A stretch of 64,000 nt of DNA, from assembly GCA_036971475.1 (NCBI GenBank), contig JBAIZL010000001.1, forward strand, positions 111,912,850 through 111,976,849, given 5' to 3'. The position numbers were made by a program, and so were the translations under genes. The stretch's first letter is position 1. Every line of letters starts with the position of its first letter. Positions 1 to 11,951 of the stretch are shown here, piece after piece. The DNA is from Prosapia bicincta (lineage: Eukaryota; Arthropoda; Insecta; Hemiptera; Cercopidae). The notes below the pieces were generated by a model. That model was not told the DNA's origin and searched no databases. It saw only the letters and a program-made list of their open reading frames with translations.

Positions 1-515
1 CTTCAAATAATTCTGGATCACTTTCGGCATCTGGTTTTTCTGCTGAGATGACCCGAGTTTGATCTGCTGAATTTGATCTGAGTTTTGTGATCAACGGAAT
101 TAAAATGTGGCAATCCTTTTTTTGCCCACTAATGGAGTACATACATTGTTCATTTTTTTTGAACACATGTGTAATAAAATCATTTTTGAAAATTCGTTGG
201 TAGTTACGTTGCCATCATTAACAATTGCATTACATAAATGAATGTATTTCCTGCACAAAAACTGGTTTGATTTAATCGAATATAGAAAAGTCGTTCTGTT
301 TCAGTTTCTGTTTACATATTGACAATATATTGATTGTTGAGCGTCGCATAGAAACCAAAATTTGGAATGAATTCATGAAATGTCAAACAAATGACGATGT
401 ACATAGAATACTGTGTTAAAAAACCGGTGGGAGGCATAATTGTACGGAAACAGCTTTAGAAAGTGCCAGAAATCTTCCCATACATACAAACGCACATACA
501 TACATACCAACATTA

Positions 516-517
<2 letters not shown>

Positions 518-570
<53 letters not shown>
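518..570. repeat. (TA)n microsatellite
   Basis: About 26 uninterrupted TA dinucleotides. It produces a spurious tyrosine-isoleucine open frame on the plus strand. Confidence 0.95.
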
Positions 571-572
<2 letters not shown>

Positions 573-2043
573 ATTATTATTATTATCTTATATTCTTTTT
601 AAACCGTTTTAATACAATTTTAAAATCTATTTAGTTTTATAGATATGTCGTTAAATATTATTAGTATTACTATTTCAGTTTTAAAATATTTTATTTATTT
701 ATCCAATAATTAATTATATCCACTTTTTAAACAAAATATTTTTCCTAGTTTAGTTGATCTTACTCAACTGAACCGTTTGCCTACTTAGTTTAATATAACA
801 AAAATGTTCACATCATTTAACTTCCAAGTGAATTGGTAAATTCTTGTCTCGACAATTATAAAATTTGTATAAATTCTTATAAGCTTTGCCTTTCTTAAAG
901 ATGACTCATTTATCGTCGAAACAATTCTGTGAATTTAAATATAATATTCTTTCATTAATATTTTCATGTTCAAATCAGTGTATAGCGGTTAACATATTAA
1001 TTGAACGATAGACAAGCAAGAATTTTTCCTTTTTGCCACACTGACTTGTTCATGATATCTTATTTCTTAAGCATTTTTAATATACAAATTATTTTTATCT
1101 TACTTAACATTAATTAAAAACTTTTTATTAGAGACAAGCCTTTGTTTATTTTTATTTTATTAAAAATTTTGAATTTAATAAATTTGACATTATGTTTTGT
1201 AAATAAAATGACTTGCCAAGAGTTTTACTGTCCAATCATCGGTTCCTTTCGTCTTGAGTTGTTGCACTGGAAACAGCCAACCCTGGTAAGTCGGTGTGAG
1301 TCCTTCTACATTCTTTGATGATTTTAACGTACCGGCTTCTGAGTCTGGAGCCGACAGAAACGTTGTTGTACGCATCCATCTGGCTTTTGGTGCTCTTCTA
1401 AGCGCGAACCGACATTACGGCCGATGGCATCTCGTATTCAAAATTTTGTTCAGACTGCTCTATAAGCCCTTTTTGTTTTCGTCTTTATTGCGGCGATATA
1501 ACGTTTCCCCCTCACTCTTGGTTCTTCGCTATTTCAGGGCATTTTCCTCTATTCTCGGGTTGAACAACGCATTCGAATAAACCTGCAATCTTCTGGTATC
1601 GATACTCAAAACTGTCTATTTCTTTAGATTCGCCGTAACGTTTTTAATATTTAGGTTTTTTGGATTCGGTTTTCACTATCGTTGCTGTTGGATGTTGCTG
1701 GTAATTTTGCAATGTTATTAATGGCTGTAGGTGGCCTCGTTCTTAAGTTAGAATTATTTTGATTATTTTCGGCACTTAGGAATTTTAACTGCTCTCTTTT
1801 TTGTCAAATTTAGTTAGTTAATTACAATCATTTTTTTTTAATTTTTGTTTTGTTTTATTTTTAGTTATACAAAAATTTATTTGCTTTTTCACTCTTTACT
1901 ACGTTTCTTTAAAAAAAAATTATATCTTTATTACATAAGTTTTGAATCAGTTATACAGTCTAAATAACCTCATGAATTAGTTATAGAGACGTCATCACTT
2001 AAAGTCGGATAGTTCTCAGATGGCCTTGGCTGTGGGCTTCCGA

Positions 2044-2051
2044 TGACGTCA
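2044..2051. promoter_or_regulatory. CRE-like palindrome TGACGTCA
   Basis: This is a full 8-bp palindrome identical to the CREB/ATF consensus. It lies in a GC-richer patch (about 2,030-2,100) that has no recognised gene. A second copy is at 10,418-10,425. An 8-mer is expected by chance about once per window of this size, so function is doubtful. Confidence 0.2.
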
Positions 2052-3145
2052 CTTGTATGCCAACCGCAGCGAGACTGTAAGAGCCCTGATGGAATAAATA
2101 CACTTATTGTTTCTTAATGGACTTGTTAGTAAGTGCTGACCCCAGTGTACTGATTGCTGTGCTTAAAGAAATATGTTTTTAAAATGACAAATTAAAAAAT
2201 TAATCACATTTCAAATAATACTAAAATGATGTTTTGTTATTTTAATTTAAAGCAAAACTTATTATTATGAGAGTGTAATGTAAGGTTCTTAAGACCTTTA
2301 AAGAATATACACAATCAATAGATAAATGTAGATATTATCTTATTTTATATTTCTCCAATATATCCTCTTTGCATTGATATAAATAAAACCAATTTGGCAT
2401 CGGAATATTTCAGAATTATTTTATTAATACGTAATTGTAATTTAAATAGTTCAATAATCATAGCATTTTTTTCTATTTCAGACATTTTCTTTCCCTATAT
2501 CTGTTCAAAATGATATAGTTAATTCTAGTTCATAAAGTAATCCTTCTTCAAGTGTTGTATTTTATTATTCCTTCCCAAGTCACGTTTGTAACTCTTGAGA
2601 TACTTAATTCACCCTGAAATTTGTAATCTGAAATTTCTGGTTTCCAATGTAATGGTATGTATTTGATTTGTATCTTACTGTTTTTTTATATTCATTTATT
2701 TGTTTTTCATAAATTTCTTTGAGGTTTTTCTTGCTTTAACCTACATACATTTATTACAACTTTCACATTCTATTTTATAAATACTACATTTTCAAGCATA
2801 TTATTCATACACTCAAATTTCTAAATATAGAAAATATGAAACGTAAAAAATAAATTATTAGAATAAGTAATAAACATATAAAATAAATAAATATATGTTC
2901 GATTAAAAAATTAACATATATGATGCATTCGAATACATAGCTATAGTATTATTAACCCTAGCGAACTTGTGCGGCAATATTCGCTACGCAAGAGCTAGCA
3001 CGGGGTAATTTTTTACCCCAACTAGTTTTCAGGTCAATATCAGTAAAGTATTTAGTGTTATAAATAAAAAAAACTATATAAACATATTTTGTTATACTAT
3101 AAAAGATATGAACAAACTCATTCAATATTATTTTCTTTTTTATAC

Positions 3146-3384
3146 TTAAAACACTTTTCACATACTTCAACTAAATGGTCTTTACAAACATTTTACCCAC
3201 ACTTAGCACAGCATTTATTGTTTTTTGTCTAATTTCTTAGGACAAAAATCACACCTGTAATTAATATGTTTGTAATATTCCAAAATATAAAGCTTTAGCC
3301 TATATTGTAAATGAAAGTTTTTCGTTCCAATAATCATGAAAACAAAATATTTCAAAAACAAGACTTGTTTGTGTTTAGAACAAA

Positions 3385-3445
<61 letters not shown>

Positions 3446-4203
3446 AACGTAACGCTTGAAAGATAAAATAGAATATGTGTCTTCACATTGTACGCGCTAC
3501 TATATGGTACCCGTCCCGTCCGTTGTCCATACCTTTGGAATTTTTGTAAGACATCATTGCTCCACATATATACAAAACCCCAAACAGAGCTTTAATTTCT
3601 TCAAAAGAAATTTCATTTGGGTCTCCCTTGAAAAATTACCCTTTTTTTGTTTGTATATATTTATTTGTTTAAGACACTATGTAATGAATCAAATCATTAT
3701 AAAACAACTGATTTCATGCTTCCAGGGGTGTATCAGAAGTTTTCGCTTCTCCCTTTACGACTGGCAAATGAGTTATATTGTTACGCGAAGGGGTTATTAC
3801 ATTTTGAGGACCGGTGTGCGACACCATTTTTTCGGTGGCACAATCACTCTATTTTTTTGTCAATTTTAGGTTTGCCATAGTTAAAAATAACGCGTTCACT
3901 ATAAGGTAAATCATTTTCGTCAGAATCTAAGAGACAGTTTTTAGCATATTTTCCTCTAAACTAACATTCATGTTGGTTACCAGAGTTACCAGGATTTTCA
4001 ATTCCGAAATCCAAATCTCGGTCAATGTCTTCATAAACAACACCAGCCTGATCAACATCACTGTAGGCACTTTGTTCAATCTCATAGTAATGAACACTTT
4101 CCTCAACCACATCATTTTCTTTACTTGAACATCCTCCATATAATTTATTTTCCGTTTCTTGCAACAAGCGATTTATAAAATTTTTGTTCTCTCTTATCGC
4201 CAT
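3146..4203 (-). pseudogene. piggyBac-type transposase, broken remnant
   Basis: Read on the minus strand from ATG at 4,203. The first about 80 residues are acidic (MAIRENKNF start, many D and E), as in piggyBac N-termini. After a frame change, 3,486-3,797 gives about 104 codons in one frame with features typical of the start of the DDE_Tnp_1_7 domain: RNNITHLP, VKGEAKTSDTPLEA, a LIHYIVS-TNKYI segment, and EEIKALFGVLYICG. Three in-frame stops interrupt it, one where tryptophan is expected (TGA). The catalytic core that should follow is absent. At 3,146-3,256 the C-terminal zinc-binding tail reappears: RCDFCPKKLDKK, then C-x2-C, VCKDH and VCEKC, broken by a frameshift and a stop. The protein would have been a cut-and-paste transposase; it cannot be functional. 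Family assignment rests on motif recognition. Confidence 0.72.
3388..3442. repeat. (TA)n microsatellite inside the piggyBac remnant
   Basis: A TA array of about 27 repeats lies between the N-terminal and C-terminal transposase pieces, at the position of the lost catalytic core. It may mark the internal deletion. Confidence 0.95.
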
Positions 4204-5848
4204 GACAAAATATTAACGTAGATAATTTTAAATAGATTATTAAATTTATAAATTAAAATCAACTTTAGTTATAAATTCCTCACAAAATACGAATAAATAT
4301 TAACTCCACTTATAAAAACCTCGCAAAATACAAATTGAAATAGACTTCACTTAGAAGAACCAGTATTGTAAAGTGAGAACTCGCGTGGGGTAAAAACTTT
4401 CCCAGCTGTTGCAACAATAACTTCAAACCGTTATAAGTAAACAAAAACTGTCAAACTACCTGATGTAGAGACAGAAATAGATACAGAGCGAGTCAACTAG
4501 AAGGTGTGTAAGGGGAGGACGAATTTCAGGATTTGCAACTGTTTTATAATCTTTGTTGAAAACTCACTGGGAGAATAATTACCCCTCGGTAGTCGTATAT
4601 GGTTAAAAAAACGAACCAAATTCAAATAGGAACAAATGAAAATAAAAACAGGAAACAAATTTTAAACTATATTCAATTTCTATAACGTTAAAGAACAAGT
4701 GGATTTTGCAATAATGTAATACATTTGGCCACAATGATTTTGACTGTAATCTAACACATGTTGTATAAATAACATTACCGGATGATACATTCCTGATAAT
4801 GAAGCTGTTTGCCTACAAAAAGCTCTGAATATTAGAAATTAATAAATAATTCTTGTGTTTGTATACCCTCAGTTGTTTTGATATATATGTATATAAATAT
4901 GATATATAAATAAATATTCATTTTAAAAGATTTACACATATCTACCTAATGTCAACAATATATTCCTACGAAATTTTGAAACGTATAAAAACCGCATTAT
5001 ATCATGTAGAAATTACAACATGTATAAATAAAATTTAGTCATATATTGTAAGGTCAAATTTGTAGCTATAAGTGATTAGGGCATAACTCGAAATAGGGAT
5101 ACACGTCTAAATATGTACTCATGTATAAGAATAATAGATGGTAATAGGTAAGTTTAGTGAAGAACAAGTTTATATTATCTCTTTTATAATACAATATAAC
5201 CTTTTTTGTCTATATGATATAACAAACAGTTTGGCAAAGCTGTATAAAAATTATAAGTATTGCAATGCGGTAAACTATTTTTTCTATCGGTACTGGTTGC
5301 ATTTCATAATATGGTTTCATCATAACTGGTATTATAATATGATATTCTTTTATTTATATTATTAATATTATTGTTTTAAATATTTTATTATTAAAATGTA
5401 ATAATTTAACAACAATTGAACTTTCGACAGTAAACGTTTGATTTATATTATTCATTAAATTGATAACATTTAATTTATTTATTAATTTTCATAACTGAAA
5501 TTTGTTTAGAATTTTAGAAAATTTATTATACCTTATGCTGTGAAATCAGACATTATTTTATGAGAGCAGTTTACGAAATATTTTATCAGATGAAAGTAAA
5601 ACGTAAGAATTTTAACACCTGGCGTTATAAATAGATTGGAGAAGGGGTCCGTTAAGAAATTACATTTCCAAAGCACTGTTTTATTTCTTAGGTTAATGTC
5701 TCTGTGAAAGAAATAAAGTGCCCTCATAGAATTCGTTGTTTAACGGAAGAAATGTTTGCAAAAGTCGTTCAATACAAATGCTTTTATTGTCAAAGTAATT
5801 ACGTATAACGGTACGACTACGTACCATATACGTAGTCCATATACTCAA

Positions 5849-5895
5849 TATATATATATTTATATATATATATATATATGTATGTATGTGTGTGT

Positions 5896-5979
<84 letters not shown>
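5849..5979. repeat. compound (TA)n(TG)n microsatellite
   Basis: A TA tract (about 5,849-5,880) runs into TATG and then into about 45 TG dinucleotides with few interruptions. Long TG/CA tracts can adopt Z-DNA. Open frames over it (His-Thr or Cys-Val repeats) are artefacts. Confidence 0.95.
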
Positions 5980-5980
<1 letters not shown>

Positions 5981-7657
5981 GACTGGTGTTCTATAAGCTA
6001 TAGTTGTTATTACAACAGAAATAAAATTAATTTTCACAAACGTTTGCATGTAGTCTACGTAAAACTAATATTTTATTTAGAATTATTGAGATAACATAGG
6101 AACTAAGTATTTTAAAAAAGTTTTTGTATACAGTCGAGTTTATGTTGTAACATACCGATTAAATTTCAATAATAATAGGTATGTTACATGATATATTTGA
6201 TGCTTAGTAAATGTAAAATCGGCTTTTCTTAGAAGAAATTTTAGTTTTTTTAATAAGATGTTTCATCGAAAGAGCTAGTTGGAAATCTCCCAAAGTTTCT
6301 GAATGCACAATGGTGGGGGCATTTCTGAAGGCAAGTGTTACGTTTTTGTGGGAAATTGATCAAGCACTCTATCTTAACACTTCTCAAGAGGGAGTTGCAC
6401 GATTTTCATAAAATATTTTAAATTATGTAATTGTTAAAACTAATTAAAAACGCGATATTTTCTTAGTGGCTTTGTTTCGTTTAGTTTGTTGTTTCAACAA
6501 GTGAATTTTGGTTGGTTATTATTTGTTTTAACAAAGCCATGTGAGTGTACGTAATTGCCAAAGGTATGTTTACAATTAATTTTTTTTTAATATTTTTTGG
6601 TTTCAATCAAATCAGTAAATATAAAATACCAGAATGCATTAAACGTAGCCTGTCTAAAAACGTTTTTTTAAAAGCTGTAAAGTTTAATAATTTAATTTGT
6701 GGAATAAAAACTGAGCAATAAGCAAATTGTAACTAAAATGTAATATTTTGAATATAAATTTGTTTTTAAAATTAAATCTCTTATAAACCTATATAAATCT
6801 TTATAAACATAAACGAGAATTTAATGTAACCTGTCTTCTTAGAGCTAATAAACAGACAGCCAGTCTGCCTGTGTTAATAGCTATATACAACTGTTTAGAC
6901 AAACAATTGACCCGGCGAGTCGTTATAAGTACAAGTGGGTAAAGCTAATAAAAGTTTTTTTAAATAAGTCAGATCCCACCACGACACACTTTACAAGGCT
7001 GCAACGTGTTATCGAATAATCACGTTTCCCACCTATAGTATTTTTTCATACATAAAAATATTTAATGTGTAAAATATTAGTGAATGTAAACAATATAAAT
7101 ACAATATGTAGAAATCTACTAATGGCTGAGGTGTTATGCAAGTTATTTTTATTTTAAAAACATGATTAAAAATGTTTGACAGTTGATGTTAGACTATAAT
7201 ATAAAAGGATTTTTTTAAATACGCGTAATTTTACCATTATTTATTTAAAAAACCCCTTCTTACAGTCCCAAACTATTTAGAAATGTTTGAAACCCTGAGG
7301 GGAACAAATGTAACCTACAACATAATACGATGCAAGCTCTACATTTAGAGCCTAATGACTGTTAAGCCAATCAAAAACGCAGGCAAAAGCAATTAGGCCA
7401 CATTACTTTTAGCAAGGGAGTGGAGCTTTTTAATTACAGACTTTTTGCACTAGGTGTCCACATGGTCATTTATACTCTGACCTAGAATTACTTAACTCCA
7501 ATCTATATTTGAAAAGAAGTTTAAAGAACAGGGATCTAGAAGGCAACGGGTAGAACATTAAAGGTGGGACTCGGATATAAATCTAACCAGCGAAAGCATC
7601 TCCGAAAATCAAGCAACCGTGTAAATCGAGAAAATTGTAAAGTAAAACATTTTTCAG

Positions 7658-7840
7658 TTGTCACCTAAGGATGGTTACAACTGTACTGTGTGCAATAGTC
7701 AGGCAGATAAGTTATTAGAAGTATCCTCTGCCAATATGACGGATTATTACACCGATACAAATTCAACAACAAACACAGATATTGTATTTGTTGTTTGTAT
7801 AGTTTCATGTTATTATCATCTGAATAAACCATTCGCATGA
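7658..7840 (+). CDS. possible exon, secreted or membrane-protein-like, unassigned
   Basis: The frame is open from 7,658 to a TGA at 7,838-7,840 and is preceded directly by TTTTTCAG, a good splice-acceptor sequence; the first codon is TTG, so this is not a translation start. The roughly 60 residues include a C-x2-C (CTVC), three N-glycosylation sequons (N-C-T, N-M-T, N-S-T) in an acidic, tyrosine- and threonine-rich stretch, then a hydrophobic run (IVFVVCIVSCYY). That composition would suit an extracellular N-terminal exon leading into a membrane segment. A GTATTT inside the frame (after the D-I at about 7,780) could be a donor. No neighbouring exon was found, and a chance frame is quite possible. 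Confidence 0.22.
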   Translation: MSPKDGYNCTVCNSQADKLLEVSSANMTDYYTDTNSTTNTDIVFVVCIVSCYYHLNKPFA

Positions 7841-8774
7841 TGGAATAGTAATATATATAGCAAACAAAGTAATAATTTCTCTTACGTATGAAGCTAAATA
7901 CCATGTATAGGCTATGTAATCCTAATTCGTGGTCGTAGGCCTGTATCAAACAAAAAGTTCAAATAGTAACATGCACACGCCTACAAATATGCACAAGTAA
8001 TTAAATAATAACTGAATTTTATATTATTTTTAAACGTTTCAACTCCTTATAAGGAATGAAGGAATACCACGGGCTTGCATATTTTACCGTCACTTATAGA
8101 AATAGGAAACATAAAAAATAAAATTTATAGCATATTTTATAGTTTAACTTTTGTGATAGAGGTGTATGTGAGGCCATTGTAGAAATTTATTCATATTTGA
8201 TGGAACAATAAATAATTTTGTAAATAAATTTGTCACAAATACAATAACATATAAGTTAATCCTATTATTTACTGCACAAAATACCCATGAATTAACTACC
8301 TTATATTAATGTTTAAAAAATATTTTAAATTATTTTGTAACTAAACTGCTACATTTCTTCACGTTCAGATTTATTGAAATAATGTTTGGATTTATTCACT
8401 GTTATATAATTGTATGCATACATGGGTTATATTTGTCAGCCATAATATAAAATACTGATTACATGATGAATGTACAGAATGTAGAATAAATAAATGGAAA
8501 TATTTAATTTGTGAATCCAAGAAATATTTTGAAAATGAAGGATTCGAAAACACTTCTCTCAGTAGTTACTGCAACTGGAGGATTTCCCAGATTTCATTTT
8601 TTTTCCAATAAGTCGCCTTTGCAAATTTTGGTTTAGTAAAACATAGTTCTTGTTAACGTGAAAAATGTTTAAACATATTTCGGAGGAATGTAATTACTGT
8701 AACAGTAATTTTGAAATATGAACTAAAATTCCGCTCTTCAACCCTTATAATATAGTATATACAGTCCATATAGC

Positions 8775-8931
<157 letters not shown>

Positions 8932-9270
8932 TGGAGTTTTAATACATATCTCAAAACCAATGTTAATTATATTCCTACAAAATATCTTTTCTAGTTATTT
9001 AATAAATGATATTTTTTTTAAACCTGTCCCATTGTAAGCAAAAGCCCCATAATTAATAAACCCGTTGCCGCATTTATTAAATTCTCACTATTAGCTCACA
9101 ATCTCCCATATATGTATATATATTGTACAAATTTTCTAATGCCAATAAAAATAAGTTTTTATTCATCCCATCAAGTTGAAATATATTTTGTTTATCACAA
9201 AGTGGATAACAATTGCTGATAATACAAATTTTGGAAATATTTATTCAACTATATAGATTAAAAAATTCAA

Positions 9271-9347
9271 TGTCTCGGTCGGATTGGAACTGTGGACGTA
9301 CATATTTAAAACCAACACTTTTACCACTGAGCTAACTTTCCCAGAGC
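9271..9347 (-). repeat. tRNA-derived SINE head or tRNA pseudogene
   Basis: On the minus strand an A-box-like segment GTTAGCTCAGTGGTA is followed about 30 bp later by a B-box-like segment AGTTCCAATCC, the spacing of a pol III internal promoter. Stems do not close well, so it is not a working tRNA. An AT-rich tail follows downstream. This fits the head of a tRNA-derived SINE; a lone tRNA pseudogene is the alternative. Confidence 0.55.
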
Positions 9348-9609
9348 TAAAGTTTTATTAAAGATTTAATATATGAAATTATATGAACAAGGTTATTTGG
9401 TGTAGGGAAGCATTACAAAAGTTGCAAAGAATGATAAGTTTTCTACTACCATAAAACTCCACTACCACTTCCTAAATTATATAGGATAAAAAGGAACCAA
9501 ATAAATAGGAACAAAAATCATAGTTTTAAACCATATATTGTATAAAGAGGAAAATGAAAAATTAATTGTATGGAATTTGGCTTTATATTTTGCCACTTAA
9601 TATTCTGAT

Positions 9610-9616
<7 letters not shown>

Positions 9617-9697
<81 letters not shown>
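9617..9697. repeat. compound (TA)n(GATA)n microsatellite
   Basis: A TA tract of about 24 repeats changes into eight GATA tetranucleotides at 9,665-9,697, followed by imperfect TATG/TACA. Confidence 0.95.
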
Positions 9698-9698
<1 letters not shown>

Positions 9699-11671
9699 CA
9701 TATGTATGTATATACATATATATTATTTGTAATTATAAAATAAAAAATTACTAATAAAAAATTTTCTTTGTCGACCTCAGTAGGAATTGACTTTGATAAA
9801 TTCTTTTTCTATATTATTTAGTTTGTAATTTTACAAGTCTTACGTTGTAAATACTTGAAATAATTTGACTAAAGAAATAGATTTTCGTACAATTCCTTGG
9901 AAGTATTGTACTCATGGATTTTACAACGTTAAATTTCCTATTACTGACTATAAGAAAGAGATAAACAGATGTCTGTCAGTTACATTCTTGGGCTGAGCTG
10001 ACGTAAGTTTTAGTTGGGAAATATACAAATTGTTACACATTTCTAAATTGCTTTAAGCTATTGTCATTTATAATAATAAGCTACAAACTATTTTGAGAAT
10101 TAATGTTGAACAAATTCGTTAAAAGCCTGTAGTTTAATTATGTTCTCAATTCAGGACCAATTTGATTCATTACTTAGTTCAAGTTTGAAACAAAGATTGT
10201 AAACCACTACCAGCATTTATTTCAAAGTTGTGTATGTATTACCATTGTAACTCGTATAGTGCAACGGTATTTAAGTTGCACCTCATTTAGACAATTCAAT
10301 CAGTGATTTCAATGTATTTCCTCACATTAATTTCGTATATTAGCATACTAAACTTTCCGTTCCGTTAAAAGTCCTGGGTAACTGAACTCATTTCTTGATC
10401 GCTTAGTGAAATCTTTCTGACGTCAGTACAGTACAGTTGTAGCTTTCCTAGAGCCAGGAAGTATTTCACAAAGTATCTGATATTTTTTCATAATTTACAT
10501 TTTTTTAATTTATCAGATTTTAGTAGAAGGTATTATTTGTTATTTTTAAAATATTTTAAATCTTCTATTAACTAGCTTTATAACTTCATATATATTTAAG
10601 AAGCTCAAAAGACATTTACTTCAACACACTATCTAGTTTTGCTAGTGGAGATTATTGTTAAAAAACTACAAAGCTCTATAGTGTCCTTGTAACTGTTGTC
10701 ATGAAAGTAAATTAAAAAAAAAAGATATCTTATAAGCTTTAGTAAGTTAAACTATATAATAAATACAGCGAAGACCATTAAAGGTAAAGCACATTATGTA
10801 ACTTATATAACGTAATAAACTGTAAATAATTTGAAAATATATAAAGTACCTGAGTGTAAATAGAAATTTATTCCGGCATATGAAAATAGAAGTTTCTATA
10901 TGCATAAAATAAAACATTAAAAATTGTAACTCATCGCTCTGTTAAAAGGGTCGAAAGTAGGTTACTTGCCCTAAAGCAAGAATTTGGATTCCCAAGGCAT
11001 TTTTAACAGTAACCGTCTCCGTCTCATGGGCATCACTGATCAAGCATAATATAATTTAAATAATTTAGTTATTAATAAAAAATATGAGTAGAGTGATTTA
11101 CTTGGTATTTTTAAAGCATAACTCACAGATGAAATATCCTTATTAATTTAATCACAAATGAATAAATAATCATCATGTTATTATACTAATGTAAACAAAT
11201 GTTTGTATACTAATGTAAAAATATGTATGTTAGATATTGGTGTCCCTTGCAGTGACTAGAACTTTGCTAAATGTTTCAGATAGTAACCTTCTCATACTTT
11301 GATTAAATATGTACTTCCATTTATTTAAATTTTAATTTCATTTAAACATAAATTATAAATTATAGAATTGAAAAAACTATAGTAATTATAGTTCCTCTCT
11401 CTGAATTTGTACCAATAAACCAGTTGGTTGCTAGCCTACGTACTGCATCTTAATATACGATAGCTTAAAGCAAATTGTATATTATGTTATAGATCCGATA
11501 TAAAGGAGATTAAAAAAAAAAAAATGTAATTAGCTGTCGATTCTCAGAGTTAGTCTTTAAGGTACGCCGTAACATAATCTCCCTTCCTTTAAACCCCCTT
11601 CTTAATATGCTAATGCATTTATTCGAAAAAGGCAATGAGAAATATATAAATTAAAATATTCTTGTATTAAA

Positions 11672-11674
<3 letters not shown>

Positions 11675-11729
<55 letters not shown>
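11675..11729. repeat. (TA)n microsatellite beside PLE debris
   Basis: About 27 TA dinucleotides immediately left of the imperfect PLE-type hairpin at 11,750-11,930. Confidence 0.95.
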
Positions 11730-11732
<3 letters not shown>

Positions 11733-11749
11733 CGTTTTCTTGTTTAATA

Positions 11750-11930
11750 ATTTATAAAAACATAGCTTATTCAAATACAAGAAAATTTATTAATTTATAT
11801 CAAAAGCTTTTCGATGGTAAACATTACCAACACCATATTGGTACTGATGATGTTGGTACTGCTTACCAACGAAATGCTTTGGATATATATTAATAAATAT
11901 TCCTGTATTTGAATGACCTATGTTGTTTTA
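11750..11930. repeat. imperfect inverted repeat, PLE terminal-repeat type
   Basis: The left arm (about 11,750-11,836) and right arm (about 11,845-11,930) are inverted copies at clearly reduced identity. They share the marks of the perfect palindrome at 14,013-14,268: a CAAATACAG/AAGAA segment, AAAGC followed by TTTCG, and ACATTACCAACA. I read it as an older pair of PLE terminal repeats (pLTRs) in inverted orientation without an element body. It sits between two TA tracts. Confidence 0.6.
11844..11880 (+). ncRNA. degenerate hammerhead-like core
   Basis: CTGATGA (11,844-11,850), one T, then a 7-bp stem GTTGGTA/TACCAAC (11,852-11,858 with 11,864-11,870), then GAAA (11,871-11,874). CTGATGA and GAAA are the canonical hammerhead core halves. 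The extra T is the same as in the related motifs at 14,163 and 24,902. Stem I does not form with the flanks, so this copy is probably inactive. Confidence 0.3.
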
Positions 11931-11951
11931 AATATATATATATATATATAA

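Larger units (their letters stand above)
1..2951. other. AT-rich stretch without a recognisable gene
   Basis: No conserved domain, RNA gene or transposon end was recognised here. Two patches are less AT-rich than the rest. On the minus strand at about 117-303 a frame stays open for roughly 60 codons and contains cysteines and a basic stretch. Just past an A8 homopolymer the reading can be continued in another frame to the window start, as in a decayed or frameshifted coding piece; no family is suggested. The patch at 1,190-1,580 is open for 61 codons on the minus strand and 94 on the plus strand, with no recognised homology. The rest is AT-rich intergenic or intronic sequence with short A and T runs. 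Confidence 0.5.
2952..4606 (-). mobile_element. piggyBac-like DNA transposon, decayed
   Basis: Both ends abut TTAA (2,952-2,955 and 4,603-4,606), the piggyBac target duplication. Read inward, the left end starts CCCTAGCG and the right end starts CCATATAC, so the outermost repeat is poor. About 20-45 bp inside each end lies a similar quasi-palindrome of the form GGGGTAATT...CCC (3,002-3,019 on plus; about 4,570-4,587 read on minus), and a third relative sits at about 4,386. Coding remnants on the minus strand match the expected order for the family: acidic N-terminus, start of the DDE transposase domain, then a Cys-rich C-terminus. The catalytic middle is missing and a TA microsatellite lies in its place. 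The transposase family is well supported; the exact right terminus is less certain. Confidence 0.7.
4607..8774. other. AT-rich stretch, mostly without recognisable features
   Basis: Apart from the TA/TG array (5,849-5,979) and the candidate exon (7,658-7,840), nothing gene-like was recognised. A somewhat GC-richer patch at 6,850-7,030 and another at 7,330-7,480 have no readable frame of note. Confidence 0.5.
8932..11673. other. AT-rich stretch without a recognisable gene
   Basis: Contains the tRNA-like SINE head (9,271-9,347), the TA/GATA array and a second TGACGTCA at 10,418-10,425. Otherwise no frame longer than about 60 codons and no recognised repeat family. Confidence 0.5.

Noticed and set aside
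440..634. Open frames of Tyr-Ile, Cys-Val, His-Thr or Ser-Leu repeats (also 3,215; 5,693; 8,745; 14,240; 14,816; 27,481; 35,190; 51,529; 52,105)
   Set aside because: They are translations of TA, TG or GA/CT microsatellites, which contain no stops in those frames.
3456..3869. 137-codon plus-strand frame
   Set aside because: It is antisense to the minus-strand piggyBac transposase remnant, whose motifs explain the sequence better.
10418..10425. Second TGACGTCA as a promoter element
   Set aside because: A single 8-mer without a nearby gene or TATA context; chance occurrence is likely.
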